From Pseudomonas sp. PA15(2017) (GTDB taxonomy: Bacteria; Pseudomonadota; Gammaproteobacteria; Pseudomonadales; Pseudomonadaceae), in the NCBI RefSeq assembly GCF_001945395.1, contig NZ_MSXV01000054.1:66381-130380 (forward strand): a stretch of DNA of 64,000 bases, in the 5' to 3' direction. A program made the translations under genes and the position numbers. The notes beneath the pieces are model-generated. The model was not told the DNA's origin. It worked only from the letters and a program-made list of their open reading frames with translations, and searched no databases. Positions 1 to 9,020 of this stretch are shown piece by piece; within the stretch, counting starts at the first letter, position 1, and every line of letters starts with the position of its first letter.

Positions 1-32
1 CCCTGCCTACCCTGGCTACAGAGGAAGTACCC

Positions 33-251
33 ATGTTCAAGCTCATCATCCTTCGCGAAAGAATTCGCGCCTTCTTTAAAAACGAAGAAGGCGCGTCGGC
101 GATTGAGTATTCAATCATTGCGGCGTTGATTGCGGTGGTTATCGTTGGCGGCGCTACGACGGTCGGCACCGATATCAATAGCGTGTTCGGCTCGATATCG
201 GACGCCCTGCAAGGCGCCACTTCAGCGGGCGGCGCAGGAACTGGCGGCTAA
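33..251 (+). CDS. flp: Flp family type IVb pilin
   Basis: This 72-residue protein is a type IVb (Flp/Tad) prepilin, the major subunit of a thin adhesive pilus. A short basic leader (about residues 1-18, ending KNEEG) precedes the processing context EEGASAIEYSIIAALIA, where the FppA/TadV prepilin peptidase would cut after the Gly. The conserved Glu at +5 and the Tyr after it (the EY pair) are present. About 20 hydrophobic residues and a Gly/Ala/Ser-rich tail follow, which is normal length for the family. A purine-rich ribosome-binding site (GAGGAAG) lies just before the ATG. The response-regulator gene starts 15 bp downstream, so the two are probably co-transcribed. The assembly genes (tadA/B/C, rcpA/C) are not in view to the right and may lie left of the window; TadE/TadG-like genes occur 24 kb away. 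Confidence 0.93.
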   Translation: MFKLIILRERIRAFFKNEEGASAIEYSIIAALIAVVIVGGATTVGTDINSVFGSISDALQGATSAGGAGTGG

Positions 252-266
252 TTATCAGGGGCGAAG

Positions 267-659
267 ATGATGCGTGAGCACATCCTATTGGTAGACGACG
301 AGGCCGACGCGCTCGAAGAACTCGCCGAGTTGCTCGAGGGCGAAGGCTTCCAGTGTCATTGCGCCGACAACGTCGCATCCGCCATGGCCTGCCTGAGCAA
401 ATGGCCGAATATCGCGCTGCTGATCACCGACCTGCGCATGCCGGACGAAAGCGGCCTGCGCCTGATCCAGAACCTGCGCACCACGCCTCGTTACGCCACG
501 CTGCCGATCATCGTCATGTCCGGACATGCCGACATGAACGACGTGATCGGCCTGCTGCCCTTGCAGGTCGTGGATTTCCTACCCAAGCCCATCTATCAGG
601 AACGCCTGATCGAAGTGCTCAACCAGCGCTTTCCGGTCGCCAAGGTTGTCAACGCCTAG
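267..659 (+). CDS. Receiver-only response regulator
   Basis: The 130-residue protein is a stand-alone CheY-like receiver domain with no output domain. Visible signature residues are the acidic pair D10/D11 (LLVDDEADA), the phosphoacceptor D55 (LLITDLRMPDESG), S85 (IIVMSGHAD) in the Thr/Ser switch position and K107 (FLPKPI). It starts with tandem ATGs behind AGGGGCGAAG. It follows the Flp pilin gene by 15 bp, so it may signal to the pilus machinery or relay phosphate from a kinase outside the window. Its target cannot be deduced from the sequence. Confidence 0.9.
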   Translation: MMREHILLVDDEADALEELAELLEGEGFQCHCADNVASAMACLSKWPNIALLITDLRMPDESGLRLIQNLRTTPRYATLPIIVMSGHADMNDVIGLLPLQVVDFLPKPIYQERLIEVLNQRFPVAKVVNA

Positions 660-776
660 CAGCGCCTCTGCTGCCGTTCGACCTATCCCGTAGCGGCAAT
701 GCCCCATGCAGCGATGACATCGATGCCCGAGCAGCGGTAGAGTCGCCGGCTGAACCCCGGCCGCCACGGACACACG

Positions 777-3491
777 ATGCAGGACCACGACGCACGGATC
801 GCACGCCTGCTGGCCTTCTACCGCAGCGCTTACCTGGCCGACAGCCGCGACCTGAACCTCGACAATCTTTCCACGCTGCCAGCCGGTCGACTGGCCTGGC
901 TCGAGGGTCGCGAAGAACTGGCCAGCGGTGCCCTGCCGCTGCTGGCCCTGGCGCCGGGTATCGGCGCCGAGCTGGAGCGTCAGCAGCGCCTTTATCAGCG
1001 CGAACTGCAGCTGGTCTACGGCGTGCTGCCGGTATGCGGGCGGCTCGCTGGCGCTGAGGGGCCAGCCACGGCGTTCTGTGCGCCGCTGGTTTACTACGAA
1101 GCCACCCTGAATAACGGCAGCGAAGGCGACGCCCACCTGCTGGCCATCGACCCGGGCCAGCCACTGGCGAACTGGCGCCTGCTGCGCCAATTGCTGATCG
1201 ACGGCGACAACGCTTCGCTCGACGATCTGCCCCTGGCCGATGCGCCCATCGATGCCCATGTACTCGGCGACCTGCTGGGCTGGATCAGCCAGCGCACGCG
1301 AGTCGCCGACGTGCTCGCCGCCAGCGGTTTCCCGGCGCTGGAGGGCCAGGATGCGATGGCCAAAGCACAGCGCCGCCGTAGCCTGTCGCTGCGCGCTGCT
1401 GCCATCGTCGCTCTGGTGCCCCGCGGCAGCGGTAGCCGCGGCATCGTCCATGAGCTGCAGCAATTGCAGGAAGCCGGGGACTGGTCAGCGCCCTTGCACC
1501 AGTTGCTCGGCGAGTCCCAGCCGGTCCTGCGCCAAGGTGCCAGTGCCCCCCATGCGCTCCCGGCCCAACTCAGCAATGCCCAGAGCCAGGCGCTGGCCAA
1601 CGCCGCACGCTACCCGCTGAGCCAGATCTCCGGGCCGCCCGGCACCGGCAAGAGCTATACCCTGGCGGCCCTGGCGCTGGATCGTTACCTGCATGGTGAA
1701 TCGGTGCTGCTGGTCAGCCGCAGCACCCAAGCCGTGCGGGTCATCGGTCAGAAGCTGCGTGAAGACTTCGGCTTGCGCGACGCGGTGCTGGAAAGCGACG
1801 GCGGCAGCCTGCAGCAAACCCTGCGCGATCGCCTGGCCAGCCTGTTGCAGGGCCAGCTGCCGAATGCGCCAGCCGAGACCGAGGTGAATCTGCAACACGA
1901 GTTGCGCCAGCTGATCGATCAGGAACGTCGCCAGGCCAAGGCACTGGCCAGACGTGGTGAACAGGCGCTGCGCTGGAGCCGGCTGATCCTGCGGGCCGAA
2001 CGCGGCACTCTGTGTTTCTGGCGCCGCCACCTGCTGCTGCACTGGGTCAGGCGCCGGGTGCGCGGCAGCGTGCGCCCCTGGGCGCTGCTCGATGAGCTGC
2101 GCGATTGCCAGCAGCGGCGTGAACGCCTCAGCCGTGACTACCTCAATACCCGTCGCGCCACGAGCCTGAGTGGCCTGCTGGCCGGCAACCGGCAGCTGTT
2201 CGTGCAGTATAACCAGGCGATTCGCGCGCGCCAGTCGCAACGGCAGCTGGCGCTGTTCGACGACATCGATCCACAGTTGCTGCTGACCGCTTTTCCGATC
2301 TGGGTGGTGACGCTGGACGAGCTGCATCGCCTGCTGCCACTCAAGGCCGGCCTGTTCGACGTGATGGTCATGGACGAGGCCACCCAATGCGATATCGCCT
2401 CGGCCCTGTCGGCCTTCCAGCGCTGCCGCCGTGCGGTGATCACCGGTGACGCCCGGCAGCTGCGCCACCTGTCGTTCCTGTCGCGCAACCGCGAGATCCA
2501 ATTGCTCCAGCGCAGCGGCCTGCCAGGCGAGGAGCGTGAGCGCTGGAGCTACCGCGACAACAGCGTGCTCGATCTGGTGGGCCTGCACCTGCCGGAGCAG
2601 AGCGCACTGACCTTTCTCGACGAGCACTTTCGCAGCCGCCCGGCGCTGATCCGCTTCAGCAACCAGCGCTTCTATGGCAACCGCCTGCGGGTGATGAAGG
2701 AGCGCCCGGGCCTGGCCCACTGCGACAGCCTGCAGGTACAGCGGCTGGCAGGTGAACGGGCCGGCAATGGCGTCAACCAGGTGGAGCTCGAACGTGTGCT
2801 GCAGCTGATCGACGAACACATCGCCCGCTACGCCGACAGCCCGGTCAAGCCGAGCATCGGCGTGGTGTCGCCATTTCGCGATCAGGTCGAAGCCATCCGC
2901 CAGCGCGTCGCCGGCCTCGACTTGCAGCGCCTGCGCGACTTTCGCGTGCTGGTGGATACGCCCTATGGCTTCCAGGGCGAGGAGCGCGACCTGATGATCA
3001 TCAGCTTCGCCCTCGACGCCCGTGCCAGTCAGGCCGCGGTGTACCTGAATCGTCCGGACATGTTCAACGTGGCGATCACCCGTGCCCGCGAACGCCAGGT
3101 GCTGCTGTTCAGTGGCGACGAGCGCCAGTTGCCAACCGACCACCTGCTGCGTCGCTACCTGGAAAGCGCCGCCGAACCGCCAGCGGCCAGTCACCAGCAA
3201 CCCGAGCAGGACGATTTCGAACGCGCCCTGTGCGCCGCGCTGGCGGCACACGGGGTGGTCACCTGGACGCGCTATCCACTGGCCGGCCTGCTGCTGGACG
3301 TGTTCTGCCAGCGTGGCGACAGATGCCTGGCCATCGACCTGATCGGTTTTCCCGGCGACGGCGAAGGGTTTCTCGAACTGGAGCGCTACCGCGTGCTGGC
3401 GCGCGCCGGCCTGGAGGTCGTGCCGCTGAGCTACGGCCTGTGGAGCCAGGCGCCGGCGCGCGCGCTGCAGGCCTTGCTGCAGCGGTTATAG
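777..3491 (+). CDS. SF1 (Upf1/DNA2-like) AAA helicase with C-terminal nuclease-like domain
   Basis: This 904-residue protein is a large superfamily 1 helicase of the COG1112 type. Motif I is GPPGTGKS near residue 286, motif II is MDEAT near residue 531, motif III is ITGDARQL, motif V is YGFQGEERDL and motif VI is NVAITRARE. The region before residue 280 matches no domain I recognise. The last ~90 residues (from about 810) read like a degenerate PD-(D/E)XK/DUF559-type nuclease fold: an opening FERAL helix, LLLDVF, then AIDLIGF and a terminal LARAGLEVVPL strand. The catalytic Glu-x-Lys is not obvious, so this domain may be inactive. The gene stands alone and ends 12 bp from the convergent patatin gene. 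A nucleic-acid remodelling or defence role is possible but unproven. Confidence 0.85.
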   Translation: MQDHDARIARLLAFYRSAYLADSRDLNLDNLSTLPAGRLAWLEGREELASGALPLLALAPGIGAELERQQRLYQRELQLVYGVLPVCGRLAGAEGPATAFCAPLVYYEATLNNGSEGDAHLLAIDPGQPLANWRLLRQLLIDGDNASLDDLPLADAPIDAHVLGDLLGWISQRTRVADVLAASGFPALEGQDAMAKAQRRRSLSLRAAAIVALVPRGSGSRGIVHELQQLQEAGDWSAPLHQLLGESQPVLRQGASAPHALPAQLSNAQSQALANAARYPLSQISGPPGTGKSYTLAALALDRYLHGESVLLVSRSTQAVRVIGQKLREDFGLRDAVLESDGGSLQQTLRDRLASLLQGQLPNAPAETEVNLQHELRQLIDQERRQAKALARRGEQALRWSRLILRAERGTLCFWRRHLLLHWVRRRVRGSVRPWALLDELRDCQQRRERLSRDYLNTRRATSLSGLLAGNRQLFVQYNQAIRARQSQRQLALFDDIDPQLLLTAFPIWVVTLDELHRLLPLKAGLFDVMVMDEATQCDIASALSAFQRCRRAVITGDARQLRHLSFLSRNREIQLLQRSGLPGEERERWSYRDNSVLDLVGLHLPEQSALTFLDEHFRSRPALIRFSNQRFYGNRLRVMKERPGLAHCDSLQVQRLAGERAGNGVNQVELERVLQLIDEHIARYADSPVKPSIGVVSPFRDQVEAIRQRVAGLDLQRLRDFRVLVDTPYGFQGEERDLMIISFALDARASQAAVYLNRPDMFNVAITRARERQVLLFSGDERQLPTDHLLRRYLESAAEPPAASHQQPEQDDFERALCAALAAHGVVTWTRYPLAGLLLDVFCQRGDRCLAIDLIGFPGDGEGFLELERYRVLARAGLEVVPLSYGLWSQAPARALQALLQRL

Positions 3492-3503
3492 GCGCGGGCG
3501 CCC

Positions 3504-5687
3504 TCAGAACGTGTGCCCCAGGTTCAGGTACAGCGCCTTCTCGTTCTCGTCATTGAGGCCATAGCTGAAATTCAGCGGCCCCAGTGGCGTCTCGTAGCCC
3601 AGGAACACGCTGGCGGCGTTGATGTAGCCGCTGTCGAAGGCGTTGTCGTTGTTCCATGCCCGACCGCGCTCCAGAGAAGCGCCGAGGTAGATCGGGAAGT
3701 CCAGCGGCAGGAACGAACGTGGGGTCATGCGCCGGTAGTAGACCACCCGCCCGAGGCTGATGTTCTGCCCGGCCAGGGCATCCTGGCGAAAGCCCGACAG
3801 TTGCCGTGCGCCGCCAATCTGGAAGCTGGAGGTGACGATTTCGGCGTTATCGAGGGTGCGCCCGTAACGCCCGCCGATCACCAGGCTGTGCGGCCCCTGG
3901 CTGAACGCCTTGTTGAGCTTGATCTGCCATTGCCTGTAACGATCGTCGGCACCGAGGCTGGCGTCGTACTGGCGCAGGTTCAGGCTGATCTCCTCGCCCT
4001 CGTGGGGAAAGTCGACGTTGTCGAGGGTGTCGAAGGCGTACTGCAGCTCGTAGTAGCCCTCGGTGAAACTGAACTCCGGCTGATCGCGCTCGCCGATACG
4101 CACCTTGGCGTCGCCCCAGGCCTGGCCGACGCCGAAGCGCAGCTCGCCGTTGTTGGCGATCTGCCGGCCGATGTCGAATCCGTAGCCGTAACGCTGCACG
4201 CGGTATTCGGCGATCGGGTCGTTGTCCAAAAGCGACTCGACGTTCCACGCCTCGACTCGCAGGTTGGGCGCCACGAACCACCGTGAGCCGACGTCGAGTG
4301 GCTGGTAGAACTCGCTGAACAGCTCCTGGCGGTCGCCCAGTTGCACCCGGGTGAGCCACTCGGCGCCGAGCCGGTTGATGCCGTTCTTGCGGAAGCTCGC
4401 GCCCAGGTTGAAGACGCTGTCGCCGTTGAAATCGTCGGAGAGGTTGAGCCCCAGGCGCAGGTAGTCGGTACCGGTACGCTTCTCCCGCGCATCGATCACC
4501 AGGGTGTTGCGCTCCTCGCTGTTGACCACCCGATACTGCACGCGCTCGAAGTAATCGAGGCCATACAGGGTGCCCATGTCACGCTGCAGCGTCGCCATGT
4601 CCAGCGGCTCGCCGATGGGCTGGCGGATGTAGTTGCGGATCACCTCGTCGCCGACCTTGGAGTCGTTGTCCACCTGGATGGCGTGGATCACCGGAGTGCG
4701 CTGCTGGGCACTGCGCGCCAGAGTCAGCGCGGGATTACCACCACCACGCCGAACCAGCTCCGCGAGGCGCGGCTGCAGCGCGCGGGCCGCCTCGTAGCCC
4801 GCCTCGATCAGTTCTTCGCCGCGACCGAAATCGGTGACCCCGAAGCTGGCCATGTCCGGCTGGACCAGCACGTCGCCGTCACGCAGGGTCGCCAGCTGCT
4901 CCTCGGAATTGCGCCGGGTCATCATGGTGATCGACTGGTTGAGCACGTCGACCACGGTGAGCAGTTCCTTGCGCGGCTTCAGCGGCGTGCCGATGTCGAC
5001 GACGATGACCCGGTCGACGCCCATGTCGCGGGCCACGTCCACGGGAATGTTGTCGACCATGCCGCCATCGACCAGCAGGCGGCCGTCCAGCTCGACCGGT
5101 GCGAACACCGCCGGAATCGACATGCTGGCGCGAATCACCTGCGGCAGGTGGCCGCTGCGGAACACCACTTTCTGATCGTTGGCGATATCGGTGGCCACGG
5201 CGCGGAACGGGATCGGCAGGCGGTCGAAATCACGCACGTCGCTGCTGCGCACCAGCAGCCGCTCGAGCAGCAGGGCCAGGTTCTGGCCCTGAATGACGCC
5301 TAGCGGCAGGCCGAGGCTGCCGTCGTCGCGAAAGCTCAGGCGCTGCTTGATGAGAAAGTCGCGGTCGTCCTGCTTGCGGCGAAATGGCACGTCGGTACGC
5401 GGCGGATCGTCGGAGAGCACCTGGCGCCAATCCATGGTCAGTGCCACGTCTTCGAGCTCGGCGATGCTGTAACCCGAGGCGTACAACCCGCCGATCACTG
5501 CCCCCATGCTGGTGCCGGCGATGGCATCGACACGCACGCCCTGCTCTTCCAGGGCCTTGAGCACCCCGATGTGCGCCAATCCACGCGCGGCGCCACCGGA
5601 CAGCACGACACCGACCTTGGGCTGCGCCTCTTGGGCGATGCCGATAAGGGGGAAAAACAGCAGTAGCAGAATGAGCAGACGGCGCAT
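3504..5687 (-). CDS. plpD: PlpD-type patatin-like phospholipase, type Vd autotransporter
   Basis: The 727-residue length is almost that of P. aeruginosa PlpD. A signal peptide (MRRLLILLLLFFPLIGIAQ) leads into a patatin domain with the oxyanion loop GGAARGLAHIG, the nucleophile motif GTSMG (Ser near 60) and the catalytic Asp motif DGGMVDN. A POTRA-like segment (about residues 335-400) follows, then a 16-strand Omp85-type barrel ending in a terminal Phe. In this family the barrel exports the lipase domain, which has phospholipase A1 activity on phosphatidylinositols and other lipids. It is monocistronic and convergent with the helicase gene. No frameshift or missing catalytic residue was seen. 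Confidence 0.93.
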   Translation of the reverse strand: MRRLLILLLLFFPLIGIAQEAQPKVGVVLSGGAARGLAHIGVLKALEEQGVRVDAIAGTSMGAVIGGLYASGYSIAELEDVALTMDWRQVLSDDPPRTDVPFRRKQDDRDFLIKQRLSFRDDGSLGLPLGVIQGQNLALLLERLLVRSSDVRDFDRLPIPFRAVATDIANDQKVVFRSGHLPQVIRASMSIPAVFAPVELDGRLLVDGGMVDNIPVDVARDMGVDRVIVVDIGTPLKPRKELLTVVDVLNQSITMMTRRNSEEQLATLRDGDVLVQPDMASFGVTDFGRGEELIEAGYEAARALQPRLAELVRRGGGNPALTLARSAQQRTPVIHAIQVDNDSKVGDEVIRNYIRQPIGEPLDMATLQRDMGTLYGLDYFERVQYRVVNSEERNTLVIDAREKRTGTDYLRLGLNLSDDFNGDSVFNLGASFRKNGINRLGAEWLTRVQLGDRQELFSEFYQPLDVGSRWFVAPNLRVEAWNVESLLDNDPIAEYRVQRYGYGFDIGRQIANNGELRFGVGQAWGDAKVRIGERDQPEFSFTEGYYELQYAFDTLDNVDFPHEGEEISLNLRQYDASLGADDRYRQWQIKLNKAFSQGPHSLVIGGRYGRTLDNAEIVTSSFQIGGARQLSGFRQDALAGQNISLGRVVYYRRMTPRSFLPLDFPIYLGASLERGRAWNNDNAFDSGYINAASVFLGYETPLGPLNFSYGLNDENEKALYLNLGHTF

Positions 5688-5773
5688 GGCACATCCCTGG
5701 CGTCGGGTCGGAGGAGCGCCATTATAAGAGCCTCCTCGCCAGGGATGCGCGCGGCGAAACGTTCGGTTTGTAA

Positions 5774-5962
5774 TCAGTGCAGGCGGCGCGCTTCGCCCAT
5801 GAACGAATCGTGGAAGCTGGAGATTTCCGATTGCAGGCGACGATTCTCGCCATAGGCCTCGATGGCGCGGCGATAACGCATGCGCTGCTCGTCGAGCAGC
5901 TTGCGGCGGGCTCTCACCACGCTCTGTTCCGGGTGCAACGCTTCATCCACATGGCGAGCCAT
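5774..5962 (-). CDS. Small basic conserved-type hypothetical protein
   Basis: This 62-residue, charged protein is rich in Arg and Glu and predicted to be mostly helical, with no signal peptide or membrane segment. I do not recognise the family. Support for a real gene is a good ribosome-binding site (GGAG seven bases before the ATG), normal codon usage and its position in a gap between two minus-strand genes. The long helical segment RMRYRRAIEAYGENRRLQSEI could form a coiled coil. Confidence 0.6.
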   Translation of the reverse strand: MARHVDEALHPEQSVVRARRKLLDEQRMRYRRAIEAYGENRRLQSEISSFHDSFMGEARRLH

Positions 5963-6052
5963 GGCAGGTCTCCAGGTTGAATTACGGGAGACCAGCTTCA
6001 GCGAAGGCGATGACAGTTTGAGGAAAAAAGCGTGACGCCGGGGTGACCGGAC

Positions 6053-6925
6053 TCAGGCGCCTTCTTCGTGGGCTTTCACCGACTTGGCCGACAACCGCAG
6101 GCTACGCAGGCTGCGTTTGACGCTCTTGAGGTGATTGACCAGGCTCGGCCCTCGGGCCATAGCCACCCCCATGGCGAGTACGTCGATCACCACCAGGTGG
6201 GCGATGCGCGAGGCCAGGGGCGTGTAGATCTCGGTGTCTTCCTGCACGTCGATGGCCAGGTTCACCGTGGCCAGGTCGGCCAGCGGCGTCTGCCCAGGGC
6301 ACAGGGCGATCAGCGAAGCGCCGGCCTCGCGCACCACGTTGGCAGTGATCAGCAAATCCTTGGAACGACCGGATTGGGAAATGCACACCGCTACGTCGGT
6401 AGGCTTCAGGGTGATCGCCGACATCGCCTGCATGTGCGGGTCGGAATAAGCCGCCGCGTTGAGCAACAGGCGGAAGAACTTGTGCTGGGCATCGGCCGCC
6501 ACTGCGCCCGAGGCGCCGAAGCCGTAAAAGTCGATGCGCTGCGCGTTGGCACACAGGGCGATGGCTTTTTCCAGCGCCACCGAGTCGAGCTTTTCGCGCA
6601 CTTCGATCAGGGTGTGCAGGGTAGTGTCGAAGATCTTCATGCTGAAGTCGGCGACCGAGTCGTCTTCATGGATCGCGAACTGACCGAAGCTGGCGCCGGC
6701 GGCCAGGCTCTGCGCCAGCTTGAGCTTGAGATCCTGAAAACCGCTGCAACCGATGGCGCGGCAGAAGCGCACGATGGTCGGTTCGCTGATGCCTACCGAG
6801 TGCGCCAGCTCGGCCATGGAGCTATGCATGACCGCTGCAGGATCGAGGAGCACATGATCGGCCACCTTGAGTTCCGACTTACGCAGGAGGTGACGTGACT
6901 GGGCGATGTGCTGCAACAAATTCAC
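6053..6925 (-). CDS. RpiR/HexR-family transcriptional regulator
   Basis: An N-terminal RpiR-type helix-turn-helix (ELAHSVGISEPTIVRFCRAIGCSGFQDLKLKL) is followed by a SIS sugar-phosphate-binding domain (YGFGASGAVAADAQHKFFR; CISQSGRSKDLL). HexR-family proteins sense 2-keto-3-deoxy-6-phosphogluconate and repress Entner-Doudoroff and glucose genes. The gene is divergent from zwf, and the shared gap holds a perfect 19-bp palindrome of the HexR type, so it probably regulates zwf and itself. The chosen GTG at 6925 begins MNLLQHIAQSR; a TTG seven codons upstream is possible, and neither start has a strong ribosome-binding site. The arrangement resembles PA5438-PA5439 of P. aeruginosa rather than the main hexR-zwf-pgl-eda locus. 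Confidence 0.88.
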   Translation of the reverse strand: MNLLQHIAQSRHLLRKSELKVADHVLLDPAAVMHSSMAELAHSVGISEPTIVRFCRAIGCSGFQDLKLKLAQSLAAGASFGQFAIHEDDSVADFSMKIFDTTLHTLIEVREKLDSVALEKAIALCANAQRIDFYGFGASGAVAADAQHKFFRLLLNAAAYSDPHMQAMSAITLKPTDVAVCISQSGRSKDLLITANVVREAGASLIALCPGQTPLADLATVNLAIDVQEDTEIYTPLASRIAHLVVIDVLAMGVAMARGPSLVNHLKSVKRSLRSLRLSAKSVKAHEEGA

Positions 6926-7021
6926 GGGCAGGGACTCGACTGGCAAAGGATGGTTACGTCGGCTGAGGTTGGAGCGCCATGACTCGGTTATGATCGAGGA
7001 ACGCCGCCGGGCTGTAGCGAT

Positions 7022-7040
7022 CTTGTAGTTATACTACAAG
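7022..7040. promoter_or_regulatory. HexR-like operator between the RpiR regulator and zwf
   Basis: CTTGTAGTTATACTACAAG is a perfect inverted repeat with 8-bp arms and a 3-bp centre. It matches the TGTARTwwwAYTACA pattern known for HexR sites in gammaproteobacteria. It lies 39 bp before the zwf start and 97 bp before the regulator start, suited to controlling both. Confidence 0.75.
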
Positions 7041-7079
7041 CCTGGCGACCTCGCACGGACAAACCGAATCGGAGTTCCC

Positions 7080-8534
7080 ATGCAGAGCAATTGTTGCGAC
7101 ATGCTGGTTTTCGGTGGCACGGGCGACCTCGCCCTGCACAAACTGCTACCGGCCCTCTATTACCTGCATCGCGGTGGTCGTTTGCACCGCGACACGCGCA
7201 TCCTCGCCCTGGCCCGCAGCCCCCACACACGCGCCGCCTACCAGGCCCTCGCCGAGCGCCATTGCCGCGCCCAGGTGGCCCGTGCCGATTTCGACGACGA
7301 CACCTGGCGCAGCTTCGCCGAACGCCTGGACTACTTCCCCATGGACGCGTCGCAAAGCGCCGACTTCGGCCGTCTGGCCAAGGCCCTGGGTGCTGACCGG
7401 GAGCGCGTCAGGGTCTATTACCTGGCCACTGCACCGGACCTGTTCGAGGCCATCGCCTCGCATCTCAAGGTCGCTGGCCTGGCGGGCGCGGGTGCGCGCA
7501 TCGTGCTGGAAAAGCCCATCGGCCATTCGCTGGCATCCGCCCAGGCGATCAATGCCGGTATTGGTGCGATGTTCGATGAGCCCCAGGTGTTTCGCATCGA
7601 CCATTATCTGGGCAAGGAAACCGTGCAGAACCTGATGGCACTGCGTTTCGCCAATGCGTTGTTCGAGCCGGTATGGCGGGCCGCGCACATCGACCACGTG
7701 CAGATCAGCGTGTGTGAAACCCTGGGTGTGGAGAACCGCGGCGCCTACTATGACAACGCCGGCGCGATGCGCGACATGATCCAGAACCACCTGTTGCAGC
7801 TGCTCTGCCTGGTGGCCATGGAGGCGCCGGTGCGCTTCGATGCCGAGTCGGTGCGCAACGAAAAGGTAAAGATCCTCGAGGCCCTCAAACCCATCACTGG
7901 CCAGGACGTGCGCGACAAGACCGTGCGCGGCCAATACACCGCCGGCAAGATCGGCGGCCAGGAAGTGCCGGCCTACTATTTCGAGAAGAACGTCGACAAC
8001 GACAGCGATACCGAAACCTTCGTCGCCGTGCAGGCCGAGATCAACAACTGGCGCTGGGCCGGCGTGCCGTTCTACCTGCGCACCGGCAAGCGCCTGGCTC
8101 GCAAGACCTCGGAAATTCTCATTCAATTCAAGCCGGTGCCTCACCAGCTATTCGGTAACGGCCAGGCCAACCAGTTGTTGATTCGTCTGCAGCCCGAGGA
8201 GCGCATCAGCCTGCAGCTGATGGCCAAGAACCCGGGCAAGGGCATGCGCCTGCAGCCGGTCGAGCTGGACCTGAACCTGGCCGATGCCTTTAACAAACAG
8301 CGGCGCTGGGAGGCCTACGAACGGCTGCTCCTGGACGTTATCGAAGGCGATTCGACGTTGTTCATGCGCCGCGACGAGGTCGAGGCGGCTTGGCAATGGG
8401 TCGACCCGATCATCAAAGGCTGGCAGCAGCATTATCAGAGCCCGCGTCCCTATGCGGCAGGCAGCAACGGCCCGGAACAGCTCCAGCATCTTCTGGAGCG
8501 GCATGGCCGCCAGTGGATTGAAGAGTCCGAATAA
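7080..8534 (+). CDS. zwf: Glucose-6-phosphate 1-dehydrogenase
   Basis: This enzyme oxidises glucose 6-phosphate to 6-phosphogluconolactone with NAD(P)+, feeding the Entner-Doudoroff and pentose phosphate routes. At 484 residues it is normal length. The N-terminal dinucleotide-binding motif is FGGTGDLALHKLLPALYYL, and the active-site motif RIDHYLGKETVQN is intact with its catalytic His. LEKPIGHS is also present. Pseudomonads carry several Zwf isozymes; this copy is next to an RpiR regulator and not to pgl-eda, so it is probably the second isozyme (compare PA5439, P. putida PP_5351). A rho-independent terminator follows directly. Confidence 0.95.
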   Translation: MQSNCCDMLVFGGTGDLALHKLLPALYYLHRGGRLHRDTRILALARSPHTRAAYQALAERHCRAQVARADFDDDTWRSFAERLDYFPMDASQSADFGRLAKALGADRERVRVYYLATAPDLFEAIASHLKVAGLAGAGARIVLEKPIGHSLASAQAINAGIGAMFDEPQVFRIDHYLGKETVQNLMALRFANALFEPVWRAAHIDHVQISVCETLGVENRGAYYDNAGAMRDMIQNHLLQLLCLVAMEAPVRFDAESVRNEKVKILEALKPITGQDVRDKTVRGQYTAGKIGGQEVPAYYFEKNVDNDSDTETFVAVQAEINNWRWAGVPFYLRTGKRLARKTSEILIQFKPVPHQLFGNGQANQLLIRLQPEERISLQLMAKNPGKGMRLQPVELDLNLADAFNKQRRWEAYERLLLDVIEGDSTLFMRRDEVEAAWQWVDPIIKGWQQHYQSPRPYAAGSNGPEQLQHLLERHGRQWIEESE

Positions 8535-8543
8535 GTCAAATTT

Positions 8544-8574
8544 GCGGGCTGATACTTTCAGCCCGCACTTTTAT
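8544..8574 (+). terminator. Rho-independent terminator after zwf
   Basis: GCGGGCTGA (8544-8552) pairs with TCAGCCCGC (8558-8566) around a 5-nt loop, followed by a short T-rich run (CACTTTTAT). It begins 10 bp after the zwf stop. Confidence 0.85.
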
Positions 8575-9020
8575 GCAACCCGCCAATTAAGGCCATTAGC
8601 TGTAAGCCATTCGCTATCAATAGCGACGGATAAACCAGTCATCCGACCAAAATATCTGAACTCATTCGTCCCGCCGAGATGCATGAATAAGTTCAATTGT
8701 TCGCATCGAATCAGTGTCTACGGTGATAGTTAAAATTCATTAAATCTCGAGCCTATTTCACATTTACCTATAAACACATAAAATAATAACTTGCGTAAGT
8801 TTTCCTAACTACAGGTGACTATCTATTTTGTTTTAAATAACCTAATAGTAATCTTAATATATTTTTAAGCTCTAAAAGTTATTAATTTTTACTTTTCAAA
8901 TGCCTCTCCGCCGCTAAGTTGAAAAATTGTCGAGTTCCATCCAGCGCAACTTCATATCGATATTGCCTGTGCAGGAAAGCAACTCGCTGAAGTTTCAAAT
9001 TAGACAAAGGGAGATGCCTC
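8575..9020. other. AT-rich intergenic region upstream of the giant adhesin gene
   Basis: About 450 bp without a convincing gene. Composition drops sharply from the GC-rich surroundings, especially 8740-8900, which is largely A/T with runs such as TTTTAAATAACC and ATATATTTTTAAGC. A small inverted repeat (TCGCTA-4 nt-TAGCGA) lies at 8611-8626. The adhesin's ribosome-binding site (GGGAG, 9009-9013) sits seven bases before its ATG. Such AT-rich upstream tracts in Pseudomonas are typical targets of MvaT/MvaU silencers; I cannot point to one definite promoter. Confidence 0.6.

Noticed and set aside
1485..3251. 588-codon antisense frame in the helicase gene
   Set aside because: Composition is low-complexity with no domain, and the plus-strand helicase motifs are clear.
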